64,000 nt of DNA. Origin: Tubulanus polymorphus. Its lineage: Eukaryota > Nemertea > Palaeonemertea > Tubulaniformes > Tubulanidae. Each line of letters opens with the position of its first letter. Position 1 is the stretch's first letter. The position numbers and the translations under genes were made by a program. Positions 1-12,700 of the stretch are shown piece by piece. The notes under the pieces are model-generated. The model ran no database searches. It was not told where the DNA came from and saw nothing but the letters and a program-made list of their open reading frames with translations. The DNA lies in contig NC_134025.1 in assembly GCF_964204645.1 (NCBI RefSeq), positions 24,830,001 to 24,894,000 on the forward strand, given 5' to 3'.

Positions 1-90
1 CTAGCGAAAATATCAAGTTTCAAGTGTGAACAACATTACAGAGAGAGAACTATTGATTTTTCAGATCTAATAAGGACAAAGAATATGAAC

Positions 91-1160
91 CTTGAAATGC
101 TATTAACCAACTTGTTTGCAAAATCCGATGATGGGTACCATTCATACTTCCTCAATAATCTAAAAGCATGTTCCACATGTTGCATGTCTTTGATTTGCAA
201 GGCTGATTCTAGTAATGTCAATAGTACGTTTGACCTCAAATAAATGCCATCAGTGGCCATTTGTTCCATCAGATCAAAACCTGAAAACGAAAATTAGCGT
301 GGTTCAACATAAATAAGTACACGCACAATATTGGCTTGATCAGTCTAAATTCATAAAATTAAGTGGTATTGGATGGATACAGAGGCTTACAAGATATCAA
401 TTGCATTATTCCAATAACAATACAAACCTATTTTGAAATCGTTTTCTCTGAAAGCACTGTCTATTATTTCATGGTATTGAGATGCAGTCGGCGTACTTGA
501 AAATCGCACCATTTCCAATATGCTTAAACAGTCTTTCCAGCGCACAGTTTTTGAAAGTCCTTTGATAACGTCAGATGCCGTATTTATATCGAAAACTTGT
601 GTCTTTTCTTTGAGAAGTTCATAACTTTCTAAAATTTCATCTACTTCGTTCAACTTTGATATACTTAATAGCACCATATATTTACTGAGGAATGTTATGT
701 GCACATCGGGCAAATCGGTTTGCGCCATTACGAATTCCTTCAAAGATTTCCCTCTCGCAATATGCCTCAGGGATCCGAAATACATCATAAATGTAGTGGG
801 CCAAATAGTACGAAGTATTTCAGGGATTCTTTGCGATTTGACCAAATTCTGAATGCTAGTCCATTCATCAATTGTCATATATTTATCCCCCTCATCAGCC
901 ATGCTGATTGACAGATTTGTAAATTCTTCATTACGAAATGCTGATGCTAGAAGATTTGGTGGAGATGACTTGCGATGAGATGCACTTCCATAGCCTTTTT
1001 TTCTTGAATTTTCACGTAGGACACTGTTTGTTGCGTACCATCTAGGCCTTAGCCGAGCGATGCTGAATTGAACAGTTAAGGGCATCGTTTTCTTGCAGAA
1101 TCTCGTCAGAGGCACACCCTGCCTTAGAATCCATGTTGAGATCTGTCTGGTAAGGAACAT
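91..1160 (-). CDS. PRORP: PRORP (MRPP3), mitochondrial RNase P catalytic subunit, 5' part
   Basis: Protein-only nuclease of animal mitochondrial RNase P, which cuts the 5' leader from mitochondrial tRNA precursors. Two coding exons are visible: 428-1160 (start codon at 1160) and 91-280, joined across intron 281-427. The junction leaves DFKI-G-FDLMEQM in frame. A donor at 90/89 (AAG|gttcat) sends the transcript on past the left edge. The N-terminus is basic and poor in acidic residues (MFLTRQISTWILRQG), fitting a mitochondrial presequence. The remainder is helical PPR-type sequence. Order and motifs match human MRPP3 as I recall it: an EEW/DEW start of the PPR domain, RGL/KGLSKTVRWKD, TPTASQYHEII, and YPSSDFANKL against YPGESFAHSI. 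The metallonuclease (NYN/PIN-like) domain would lie outside the window. Family call is strong; a PTCD-type PPR protein is the less likely alternative. Confidence 0.8.
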
Positions 1161-1723
1161 TGTAACAATGCCCTAGAAAAAAATCTTTTAAACGTATATA
1201 ATATTACTATTAGACATTATTGGTATTGTTTGGTAATTAGCACAATTTTCAGGCACAATCAAAAATTACGAATAAAATGCATTTCCATACTTTATTCACT
1301 GTTGTTCCATCGATAAACTAATTAAATTAGATAGTTTGTATGTATAACTTACCAATGATACGCCTTAGATAACTGGCTTACTCAGCAAATGAATATTATT
1401 AGAAGAAATTCCGAAATTCCATGCATGTGTTGTGTTGACTGCTACGACGACGGCTCCACATACTTTCAGTATCGCGCGCTGATTGGTCGCGGTTAAACTC
1501 ATGTTTTTCTTATTCTTATAAATCTATTTCGCTATTTTGTCATCTATTGTTTGTCTCTGCCGTTACTCTCTCCTCTGTTTAAATCACTATGTATAATACT
1601 TTAATAAACAACAGCTGATTAATTAGTCCAATAAAGTACTGAATTGAATTTGGTAAGTGGGCGTGTGCTACTGTGCTTGTAAACACAATACACGTGCTTA
1701 ATCCCATTGACAGTTGGTGGATC
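1161..1723. other. PRORP upstream region
   Basis: AT-rich non-coding DNA upstream of the PRORP start codon. The stretch around 1440-1495 has CpG-containing sequence (tatcgcgcgctgattggtcg) that includes an inverted CCAAT box (ATTGG), so the promoter probably lies here, but no transcription start can be fixed by eye. I see no other gene. Confidence 0.4.
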
Positions 1724-1842
1724 AACAGGGACTTGACACAAAAGGATTTTGACCCCAGTATCCTAGGTACTATATAGAAAGTCTTTTTATATATAGTACC
1801 TTGGATACTGGGGTCAAAATCCTTTTGTGTCAAGTCCCTGTG
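1724..1842. mobile_element. hAT-like MITE (foldback), copy 1
   Basis: A 119-bp foldback. Arms 1725-1776 and 1790-1841 are complementary over about 52 bp with one or two mismatches and a ~13-bp loop; the ends read ACAGGGACTTGACAC and GTGTCAAGTCCCTGT. An 8-bp direct repeat GGTGGATC flanks it (1716-1723 and 1843-1850), as expected of a target-site duplication made by a hAT transposase. It has no coding capacity. A second member with the same termini lies at 30339-30444. Confidence 0.75.
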
Positions 1843-2099
1843 GGTGGATCACTTTGACAGGCATTTGACATCCCATTCATTGACAGTTGAGTGCACGTCA
1901 TAAGACATTGTCATAAGTAATGTAGGCTCCTCTGATAAACGCCACCTGCTGTAACTACTAATATTAACGAGATGAGTTTTGAAGGATTTTGTAGTGCAGA
2001 ATATTTGGTGGGACATCTGGCTCATAGGAACGGTTCTAGATTCGAATCTATGACATTCACTTATTTCGGGGCATAAAGGAACGAAATAGAAAAGAAACA

Positions 2100-3769
2100 A
2101 TTTATAAGCACAATATTTTCCTTTTATTGAAAATGAGACTTCTTGTTCGACAATCTATCACAAACATATTTAATAAGTACGATAAAACAGCACCTTAAAA
2201 TTATTATATAAGTACATACATTAAAACTTTACACAGTACACATGTATATGAGCCAAATTTCTATGCTATGCAGAAAGGCTAGCTTTTCTAACTATAGATT
2301 ATAATTAAGTATTTACATTTTTAGGCAAATTTTGCAATACACTGTGCAATACAAACACTGTGCTCATTGCATCCATCTATGAATGATGTTAAAGGTTACC
2401 GCTTTAGTACATTAGTTGATTATTTGATCAAAATTTGAAATAAATCAAAAAGTCTTGATATTATCCTAAACAAATTTTAACTAACGGATTCAAATTTGTC
2501 CACATGAATATTTAATTTGATGAATGATTAATGTGTCGCATACACCATCAACAGTCAAATGACTAGATAAAGCTATAATGTGAAGTCATAATTCTTATAT
2601 AATAATAGAATATTCAGGAATTGTTGCAAAACAATTTACCGGGATACAGAAAACTAATTTGTAGATTTTGTGCGAGTACAACAGGAAAATAATATTAGTG
2701 ATAACAAAAATACATAAAGATCTTTACATTTTTATGTATTTTTGGTGATAACCATAGAGGTAACTGCATATAGTCTCAAATCATACTCTATTATAAACTC
2801 TTAAATATTTTGAAGTGGTAGATTGAATCAATCAATCTTTGCAACTTTGTCATGATTTAGATAATATATAAACAATTATTTCAAATTACGAACAACAGCA
2901 TAGTCAAAATTGTTATTTGCTAACAAAATTTAACATTTTCAAGATTACCCCCTTAGAGCACAGCCCAGTAAACTAAGAAAAATGCATAAGACGTTCATTG
3001 CTATAGGATGTTATAAATAATCAGAATTGAAATTCAATTTTCAAAATAAGCTTTCACTTAAACAAAGAGTAAATAACAAGTATCTTTTACGGGTACTGAA
3101 ATTGATAACCCATTGTCACAATGCTTTACATGCTTTACGAATTCAAATGATGTACATGCCTATAAAAAATATATAGATGGTCATTTAATCACATTATTCG
3201 CAACTCGTCCATAGATTATGATAATATCTTCATTATTGATACAGTTATCTAATATGGAAAAACCGTGCTTACATACAGTACAATGCTCACTAATGTTCAG
3301 ACATATTCTGATCAGCCATATTTCAGTTAGTTCACAATGTATACCAAATGAAAGTACCGGTATGCAGTGGAAAACATACACATACACGTTTGAAAGAGGT
3401 AAAATTACCTATGTCAATTCAAACTAAGTTGCATAAGGAAGAATAAACATGTAAGTTTGATGTACAGCAGTAATCAAAGTCAATGCAAGCATACACAGTT
3501 ACAAAGAATGATGGCACATAATTTAAAAAAATTTGTATTTATTCTCATAATAAAGTGATTGTATAATCTGCTGTAACAGCTTTTCTGAATCATCTCAGTA
3601 GATGTCATTGCTTTAAAATAAAAATAAATAACCTACAAACTCTTTTTTTTCGATGTATGATTGTCTTATCTAAATACACTATATTGTAATGACTTCATCA
3701 ATTGTTGGGTAATAAAAAATGCAACTTGAGAACGAATCAAAAACTTCGAAGATTACGAAAAAGTTTTGT
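2100..3769 (-). other. Probable 3' UTR of the PLEKHG gene
   Basis: AT-rich sequence without a coding exon directly downstream of the PLEKHG stop codon. Several AATAAA hexamers occur on the minus strand (TTTATT on plus, e.g. near 3537 and near 2122); the last of these would end the transcript near 2105. The UTR extent is inference. Short open frames on both strands here (3181-3427) are chance. Confidence 0.45.
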
Positions 3770-6700
3770 TTAACATTCTTCGTCAGTTTGAGGAGGTTTA
3801 TCTGACTGAAATTTCGTCACCAACTGCTTGACTAATCCGCGCATATTAGCGAGCGTTTCGGCGTCGAGTTCTTGACTGTCACGATTCGTCCCCGGATCAG
3901 ACATCATTCCCGGATCTTCGGACGCATCACTTGAGTGTCCGTCGTATCCACCGCAGTCGCTCATCGCACCACTCGTGAATCGGATTCCATAGTCTCTGTA
4001 TTTCGCTCTGCTTAACCGAGGACTACCAGACAGCGTTGATTGGCTACTCTTTTCTAAAGACTTCAACCTTTCAGCTATCATCGATCCCCTTTCTCTGCGC
4101 AGCGTTCCCGATTTCTCACAAACGGGCAAAGGCGGCTTGGCCGTGTTTACCTTAGTTGTATAATTTCGTTGCTCGATCATTCTTACGGTGTCGCGTATCG
4201 TTATGCCCTGATACTTTCCCACTACCTGACCATTGCTACATCCGGCGTCGTGAGGACTGAAATCTGGGTCATCATCATGGCGACTCATTTCGTCGCCAGC
4301 ATCTGAACCGCTAGAATTATGACATGCCAGATTCTGCAATCCTTTTATGTACTCTTCTCCAGTTTCCTTACACGAATCAACATCCGAATAAGAGTTGGAT
4401 GATTCAGCATTTTTGCAAGACATTTCCGCTATTCTTTCACAGGTCAATTCAACGCAAGAAGCTAATGGGGAGTTATTAGCATACGATCTTTGCGGTCTAG
4501 GTGGCCGCTGACGTGTCAGTGATGTTGAACCCAGTTCAATTGGTTTGGACTTTTTCGAATCTTTATTCATCATCGAATTTATATGTTTTGTTAATGCATC
4601 TTTTGGTAGAACTTTGTCCTTTTTTATTCGACTGCTATAAGAGCGTGCTAATTGAAATACAAATTTTCGTTGTTGTTCGGAAGTTTCTTCTTCATTTGGT
4701 TCAACTATTGGTCCATCAGTATCTGTACAGTCAGATATACCAGCGACATTTGGCTCCTCAGCGCTGGTCAAACTATCGGAGTTGACCTTATCTAGTTCTT
4801 CAGTCGACTTATTATCAGAACGTTTGTGAAATTGACTAGGTGGATTTGATGACTTGCGAGAAATTTTAGTTTTAATGTTCGTGACCGCGTGTTTAAGAGT
4901 GCCCATTAAATTCTCGGTAGATGGCAAATGACTAGGACTGCTAACATCACTGGATGGAGTTGATACAGCACTCGATGTTGTTACGCAATCTGATTCACCC
5001 GGCTGAATGTCAACAGGAAATTTTGGAAGTAACGGCGGCGTATCCGGAGTGTTCGCTATATATTCTTCTAAATCGTTCCACAGTTCGCTTTTCGTTTTAG
5101 GCACTGATTTATTATCATTGTCATTCCTCCACGACAGACTAAACGGTGACGTTTTACTGAGTCTCAAACCGATGTGTGGTTTATGTATAGGACTAGACTG
5201 GGCACTGAGCACCATTCGGTCAGTAAGTTTAGCACTGGGAACCGGTAAATCTTCCGATAAACTTTCCGATCGCGAAGACGACAAAGATTCGCAAATGTGG
5301 TCGTCGGAGAAACTAGCATTAATGTTACCAACATCTAACCTGTCTTTAGAAGACGTTAACATATTATACAACACATCACGAGGAGAAGTTGGTGAATGAA
5401 CTCCTAGTTGTTTTTTCGGATGATTTTCACCGTATTTTCCCGATAAAGATTCGCGACTATGATTCAACGAACCTCGTCCAAACAGTTCGGCTAATCCACT
5501 GAGCGAAGTAATCGAGTTTTTACGTCGCGGTTTCGCCGGTTTGCTTTCCTGTTCGCTCGAATCACGTTTACCGGAAAATGAATGTGAGCGATTAACACTT
5601 TGTTTTGTCGGGGATTTCAGGTCGCTGTTCGGTGACGATTTATTGTTTATTCGCATACTTCCTATTTTTAACCATGGTAGATCTTTTTCATCAAAACTAA
5701 CCGATCGCCGACAACCGGGTTTAAACTTATCGTCATCTGTATCCAACGGATCAGTGTCCTCTGTGTCTGCACGCTTGCCTTTGCTCAAAATTTGCATCAT
5801 ATGTTCGCGATAAGCAGCACCAAACAACAGATTGTCGTAAATTCCGCAGGGATTCGTATTTTTCGGAAGAGTTAATGACTTGCATTCTTCCTCCAACAAC
5901 GCGAAGCCATCCTCATCATTTTCATCGTCATCATCATCGATATCACTGTAAGAAATGTCTTTTGATTCGAACTGATCAACAGCATCACCATACTGACCAT
6001 TAGTGCGAGTTTTATTATACGAAGGCAGTGAACTCGAACTACAATGCTCCCGTAATATTTCACGGGCTTCGCTCAGATCGATATAATCGCCGAGATTTTC
6101 TTCCGATTTCGCGCCGCTCTTTTTCGATCGCGCGAACTGAACGTTTAAATACAACGATTCGTCGTCGGAATCCGGCGGATTCACTAGTTCGCAATGGCCA
6201 TCTTTATAAGCCAGCGTTACGTAGTCATCGTCGAAGCGCTGCTTCGATTGATTCGAATTCGATGAGTTTTCAGTATTATCATCGGAATCTAAGTCCATGC
6301 TCTCCGATGAACTGTGGTGTTGCTGATCGCGTTTCGGCATCGAGCGATGCTTCGTACGAGATTTTCGATCGGCGATTGATTTCGAGTCGACGCGATTCAG
6401 TTCTGTCGCGATTCGAAAACTCTCGCGTCTGGCGAATTGAGCCAAACGTCTTTTCAGAGTACTGTACATTCCATTTTCAGCTGTGTCTTCATTTTCAGCT
6501 CGTGCTGGAAGATTACAGGCTTCGTAGACGGTTTCATTATCCATTTCTTTCAAAGTTTCAATTTGGTCTTCGTTTTCCTCCTCTTCCTGATGTTTTTCCA
6601 TGAGATTCGTGAGTTCACCGCCATAATCGACGCTACGACTTCGAGGGCGGGGCTGACGAACTTTCCTAGTACGGCCTGGAGTTCCATTGCTTAGTTCCTG

Positions 6701-9700
6701 CAATAATAAAATAAATTTATTTTAATCAGAAAATAAAAATTACGAATTCATACTTTAAACCCAACATAACTGCATGCAAACTGAAGAGGTTTTTTCCACG
6801 AAATTCGATTCATTTCAACCGGTGAAAAGGTTTTTCACATCATATTAAACTTATTCTTTCGTCAAAATGATCAAATGAAACGAGTACAACCGAGAACAAT
6901 GTGGAATTGGTGAAAGCCAAGCAAGTGTACATGCACATACCCTAACAAATTCGCCATTAGAAAGTTTCACTTGGATATCTCCAGTGCTAAGTTTCCGACG
7001 TATTGGTGGTGACTGAAACAATGAGAATGATGTGACAGCATGCTTTACACATAATGGTACAAAAACAACTTTACTCGAACCACACAAAATGATGAAAACA
7101 TATTCGAGGGGTTACAATTTACGGGGAACTACCCATCAAACTTAACAACAGTGACAAAATTTGTAGTAAATCATCGAGTGAAATATACTAAATCAGTTTC
7201 CACTCAGGACGAGGTAAATATGGAGAAAATATAAATGGCTCTCAGAGCCTATAAAGGAAAATGTGCATGTGCAAGCTGCTTTCAGACTTGCGAAGCGAAA
7301 AAATTAATTGATTGGAATAGAACGTTCCAATTACTAATGATTGTACTTCAGATGGTGGTTGTAGTAAAAACTGAATGTGGGTTAAGTAGATAAGTGTACT
7401 TGGAGAGAAAAATTATGTTAACTTGTTATTTTTCTTAATATGGCTGATAGAATTAATGAGTCACAATTAGAAAAATAACATTAAGTGTATTACTCGGACA
7501 TGCTTTTAACAAAAATCAAGTTCGATGACTTTTAAAGTCAAAACTTAGATGTTGCTTTGAGAACGTGCATGAAATTCAATTAATGAACGGATATAAAATA
7601 CCACCAAATTTGAGTTCTTATTTCAGTGCTTAATGCAGAAATTTAGAAGGCTGGATTACTAACGATTAAATGGTACCTTCAGCAAATATGAGCAAAAATA
7701 GAATGGCAACTGCAATTCATAAGATATACAAATTGAAAAAATCTCAAATATTCCAACTGCTTTCATTTTTATACAATCGAATCTCTCAGATAAAAGTTAA
7801 CTACCGGTATAATATAATTGAATACTGTGCATATGGCTATAATATGATCGCGTTTCCCACAGTAAACATCAAGCACACTTCAAAATTACGATCTACAGGA
7901 TGAATAAGCTACGTGATACTCTTATGAATGAGAATGAATTACAAGGTACAGGTTCACAGGTGCAAGCATATTGACGAAGGGGAAAAAAATACTTACAGCT
8001 TTTGGACTTGAAAAAACATCGGACTGAAAGGGAACAGGTATTGAAGATAAACAGAATGTATAAGATTTAAACGTATGATGATCAACTGATGCTTATCGTA
8101 AAAGACTTACCTTCCTGTTTAGCACCTTCTTCGTTCGTTGCGATCGTAAAATATGAAAATCTGGAAGCAAGGAGAAACAGAATTGAAAATTCTATAATGG
8201 AAAATGTGGGTGCAAATCCTTTATAAAAGCTTACCTGGAATGAATGTACCCGACTTTCTCCTGCCTTTGCGTTTGTCTAAATATTCAGGCGCGTTGTGTT
8301 GCCTGTGTTTAGATGGATCAATATTCTCCATGTTTCGGTTATCTAAAACGAACAAGCAACATTCATTTCAAAGAAGCTTAGCAATAAGATTATATTCTCC
8401 ACAACGACTACTGGATGAAATGGAAATATTTTTTACGAACCTCCATCTATGTCACCCAACATCATGACTAACTTCTTTGCCTTGTCAGGTATGATTGCGT
8501 TGTAATTTTCAAGTATAAGACGTTTAATTTCTTGACACCAGCGACGTTTCTGGTCTAGCGTCTTAGCTTGTAGCGTATACTGGTTTTTAGGATTATTAAA
8601 TGGAATGACATGGAAGCTCAAGGGTTCTTTTGGAATGCTTTCGATCAACATAAGATTTGAACACTGAAAAAAGAAGAAAGTGATACAATACTACTTTCAG
8701 TTTTAAAAGTGCCTAGCACTGCCCTTTTACTACTGCTGTAAATGGATAGACCAGATTATGAAAGCATCGGCCAAGAAACTACTATGATTCAAACCCATGA
8801 ATCTTGGTGACATTAATGAAAATTGATGGCTCAAACCAATGCCTTTCACTCAGTACAAGTTGATGACACTTCTATCATGAATCCATTCTTTTTCAAGTGG
8901 CAGGTGGCAAAACATAGTGAAACCCACCATACATACGGTATGAATATTCAACGAGCCACAGATCGACGCGTGAAGTTTCATTAGAAAAATCTTGAAAACT
9001 AGCTAGCAAACAATACAGAACAAAGCACCAGCAAATTAATTACTTTCAACTGCAATGACTCATGTACCGCACAATTATCTGGGGGCGACATGTTTGGGTG
9101 CAAATAGAACATGTAGTAGTAGACAGCCAATAGCGATAAGAAAGTCAGTCAAACATCTTCACGTTCGAATCTATCTATACCCTGATTTACTGTAATGGAG
9201 AAAATTCTCTAAGTATAAAAAATCTCCGACAAGCATCAATACATACATTAAAAGTACGATGATTTAGGAGCAAAGTTTATTTACGGTTATGTGTTTTCAT
9301 TTTTTTCCGGCGTACAAGTTTACAAGAGCGCTGAAGCGACGCATTCTATTTTAGGAACTTAGAGCGGAAGATATTGCTAAGTAGCTATTTATACATTTAG
9401 AGAGAGAGAGAGAGATCGGTGAAGATATCGAACAAACAGTTTTTTGAAGTCTCAAGTGAGAGAAAGAAGAATAGGAAATCATGTTCATTAATCATTAATT
9501 TCAGAGCCTTCTTTGACAAACATTTTTTTATTTTCACAACACTGAAGCGATATCAATAACTAGAGTTTTAAAACGGTCAGTACAGGTAGTAATGTTACAA
9601 AAACTGCCAAGATCGAGCAAATATATTCATGAATGTTTCGATAGCTCAGCACTTTATGACTGTTAATAGTCGATTATCAGTGTTAAAACTGTAAGAAAAG

Positions 9701-12700
9701 CTGCAAAACCCACATCGATGAAGTGTTCAGGTTTCTGAATGAAGATTTCATCAATCGCCAGGTGAGAAGATAACAGAACGTTATACTAGTCCATCAAATT
9801 TATCCACTCTTACAGAATCTTACTGATATATCTGAGAGGGAGTCAGCCTGAGTATTTTGAAACATCTACTACTAACTGCACTGGTGAAGGGGTGATGATT
9901 CATTATGCAACGTTACAGATAGTGCTTATGTCATGCACGCGCCATAAGTTAGAAAACTGATACGCTTTTTTTTAAGGGCCTGATCATCTGAAGTGTTTGA
10001 TTTTTTTTTATTGAACAACTGTGCGGTGTTCAAACCTGAGGCAAGACTGATAGTTCAAAGGTATATGGTTCACCAGAGGGTTGGTGTGGTTATGTAATCT
10101 GTAAAAACAGCTGTGGCAGTTCAGTACTACAAATACAGTTTATCGGAAAAATAAATATTTCCAAGTTTCACATGTATGCAGCAGTTGAGTAGGTCAATGT
10201 AGTCCAAGTAGTGCATAAATTGTTTTTTTCTTGTAAAATGTTATATACAAGGATGTAAAAACTGAGAAATGGCTTCCTTATTGACTTTACTTGTTGGAGT
10301 TCATAACAGTTCTTTGAAAGGTTCTGTATCGCCTAATGCAAGGCCATGTTCAAAAGAAGAACTCAAGGGGTTCCGTAATATCTAATCATTCCAACGATCA
10401 ACTTCTTCAGGGTAAAAAAACAAACAATAAATACACTTAAATCCCTTTCGATAAAAGATATTAAGGACGTTTCAAAAATACCTACCATAATGCAAGCCTT
10501 ACAGCTCAACGATCCATCTTCTTTCCTTTTTGTGATAAGCAGAGTTTTCTCAAATAGAAACAGGTGGCGATAAGCTTTGGCTCCGTACATTCGGAATGTA
10601 TCCTGTAACATGGGAACAATTAACCATGTTATCGATGATAGACCAAACAGTGACAGTGATACCTTCAAGGATATGCCTTAGCGAAATTGGCAATAACCGG
10701 AGCACTAAAAGAAATATCGCTTGCTTGGGTGGTGGTTAACATTTTTTCTTCGTAACAAGAGAGTGCAGTTTTTATCTATGGTCAAACAGCAGCTACTTTC
10801 GATCAGTGAAGCATGCTTTTTAGAGCACTTAAATGTATTCATAACTCTTAACTAATTACGGCACATATGCAGACAAGTAGACTTCATACTGCACCTAAAC
10901 AAACGTTTTATAGAGGCGGCCCTGCTTTGCGATTAAACATACTGGTATTTCATATCGGTTTCATTCGAAGTGTGATCAATTACGGATTGAATAAACAAAA
11001 TATTTGGCGTTAACTGATCGCTCGAAAAATTTACTACGGAAAATTTCCACTTGATGTATGAAGAACGAATGAATGAGTCAGGTAACAACAACACAGGGAA
11101 TCATATCTGATAGAAATTATCAAGAAATGCTATCAACTAGAAAGGGTATGGCAGGTATGGGGTTTCTTTTGTTCGAGATTGCTGGTAAAGGATAAAATCC
11201 TTGGTTAACAGTTACCAAAAGGGTATCATAAATTTCAGATATTATCAAGGAACCTTATCGTCTAGATGGGGTATTTCTTGTTATTGGTGAATGAATGAAT
11301 CTGTACCTCAGCTAATAGTTCCCCGTAGGTGGTTAAATCCTCTCCCTGCCATTGATAAAGAATACTTTGAATTTCTTGAATTCGCACGGCGTGCTCATGT
11401 TTACGTTTCATTTCATTTATATGCCGAGCCATGTTCGTCATGCCCGACAAAGCTTCGCTGATCGTTTCGTATCCGTCCATACTTTCATCTACATTGTTCA
11501 GCATATTCTAGAGAGCGAGAGAAAGAAAAAAAATTACAGACGAAAAACATCAGAGCGAATTCTTTTCAAACAATATCTCATCATGCCGTCGTGTTATTCG
11601 ATATCTTTTTGATCCCGTATGGGAGGATAGAGTTAGCAGATAACATTGATCTTTGCGCGCATTCATTCATAAATATACATTAAGAATTTTTTTAATCTAT
11701 TTTCGGCGACCATCCTATATTTCCAGCACGCCTCAATTTTATGTATTTTTATGTACGCAGTTATTGCTGTATGATGAATATAGATGGTGTGCATATCCTG
11801 CAGCTATTGAACGAAGAAACATCGATAAAAGTGCAATCAATGTTTGATATCATATAGCTTATATACGAATAATTGTCGAAGTAACTGCGGTAATGCGTAG
11901 GCAATATTTGGAATAACATTTGCAGTTCGTATAAAAGTCAATAGATTGTGTAACAAACGTCAACCCTTTAGACAATTATATGATAAACGATCAAATCTCG
12001 AAGAGACAAAATGACAAATTTATGTCGCGATAGAAAATCGATGGCGATATGAATCAAATAAGCGCGAAACGAGACAGGTCTTGAAAAAAATCGAGATGTG
12101 TATATCCTACGGTGGGTAGTTCAGTCTTAAAGCATACCTGCAGCAATAAATGGTATTTAAGAATACGCTGAACAGGTTTTAGGAGGTATGAGCCGAGTGG
12201 AAGAGCGTGGCTCAGAGCTATTTGTCGTTGTTTAAAAGCGTCACCGATCTCCGGCTGTCTCATGCAAGTCGTCAACATCGCCATAGACCTGGAAAAAACA
12301 TAGATCAAGAATCAGTAAATTTACAAATATCTGAATTGTTGATCATCTGAATTCTGCAATCAGTATAAACAAATCAATGCTTTTTCCATAGATCAGTATA
12401 AAATGTGTGGTATATCATGTTGAATGTGTGGGGGGTGAATGATGGCGTGAAATCAAATACTTTGAACATTAATAGTATCGCCTCCACTGTATTAATCAAT
12501 GAATGTACCACCAATGCGCATACATTTGTACACTTTAAAACCGGTCAATTGACTTCATTGATTTCTACAATCGATAAACAAGATCAGCAGCGGGCTGAAA
12601 CATTCCTCTAACTCGTGTTTTTCCGTGTATTTACACCACACTGAGTTCGAGATGAATATTTCATCTAATTAAAAGCATAGCTGTTCTGGCTGATAATACA

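Noticed and set aside
1579-2100. Minus-strand ORFs of 83-84 codons near PRORP
   Set aside because: One runs through the foldback MITE and the other has no homology or splice context.
5007-6603. Plus-strand ORFs of 90-191 codons opposite the PLEKHG last exon
   Set aside because: Shadow frames of the 975-codon minus-strand exon; the sequences show no domains and run across its Ser/Asp codon bias.
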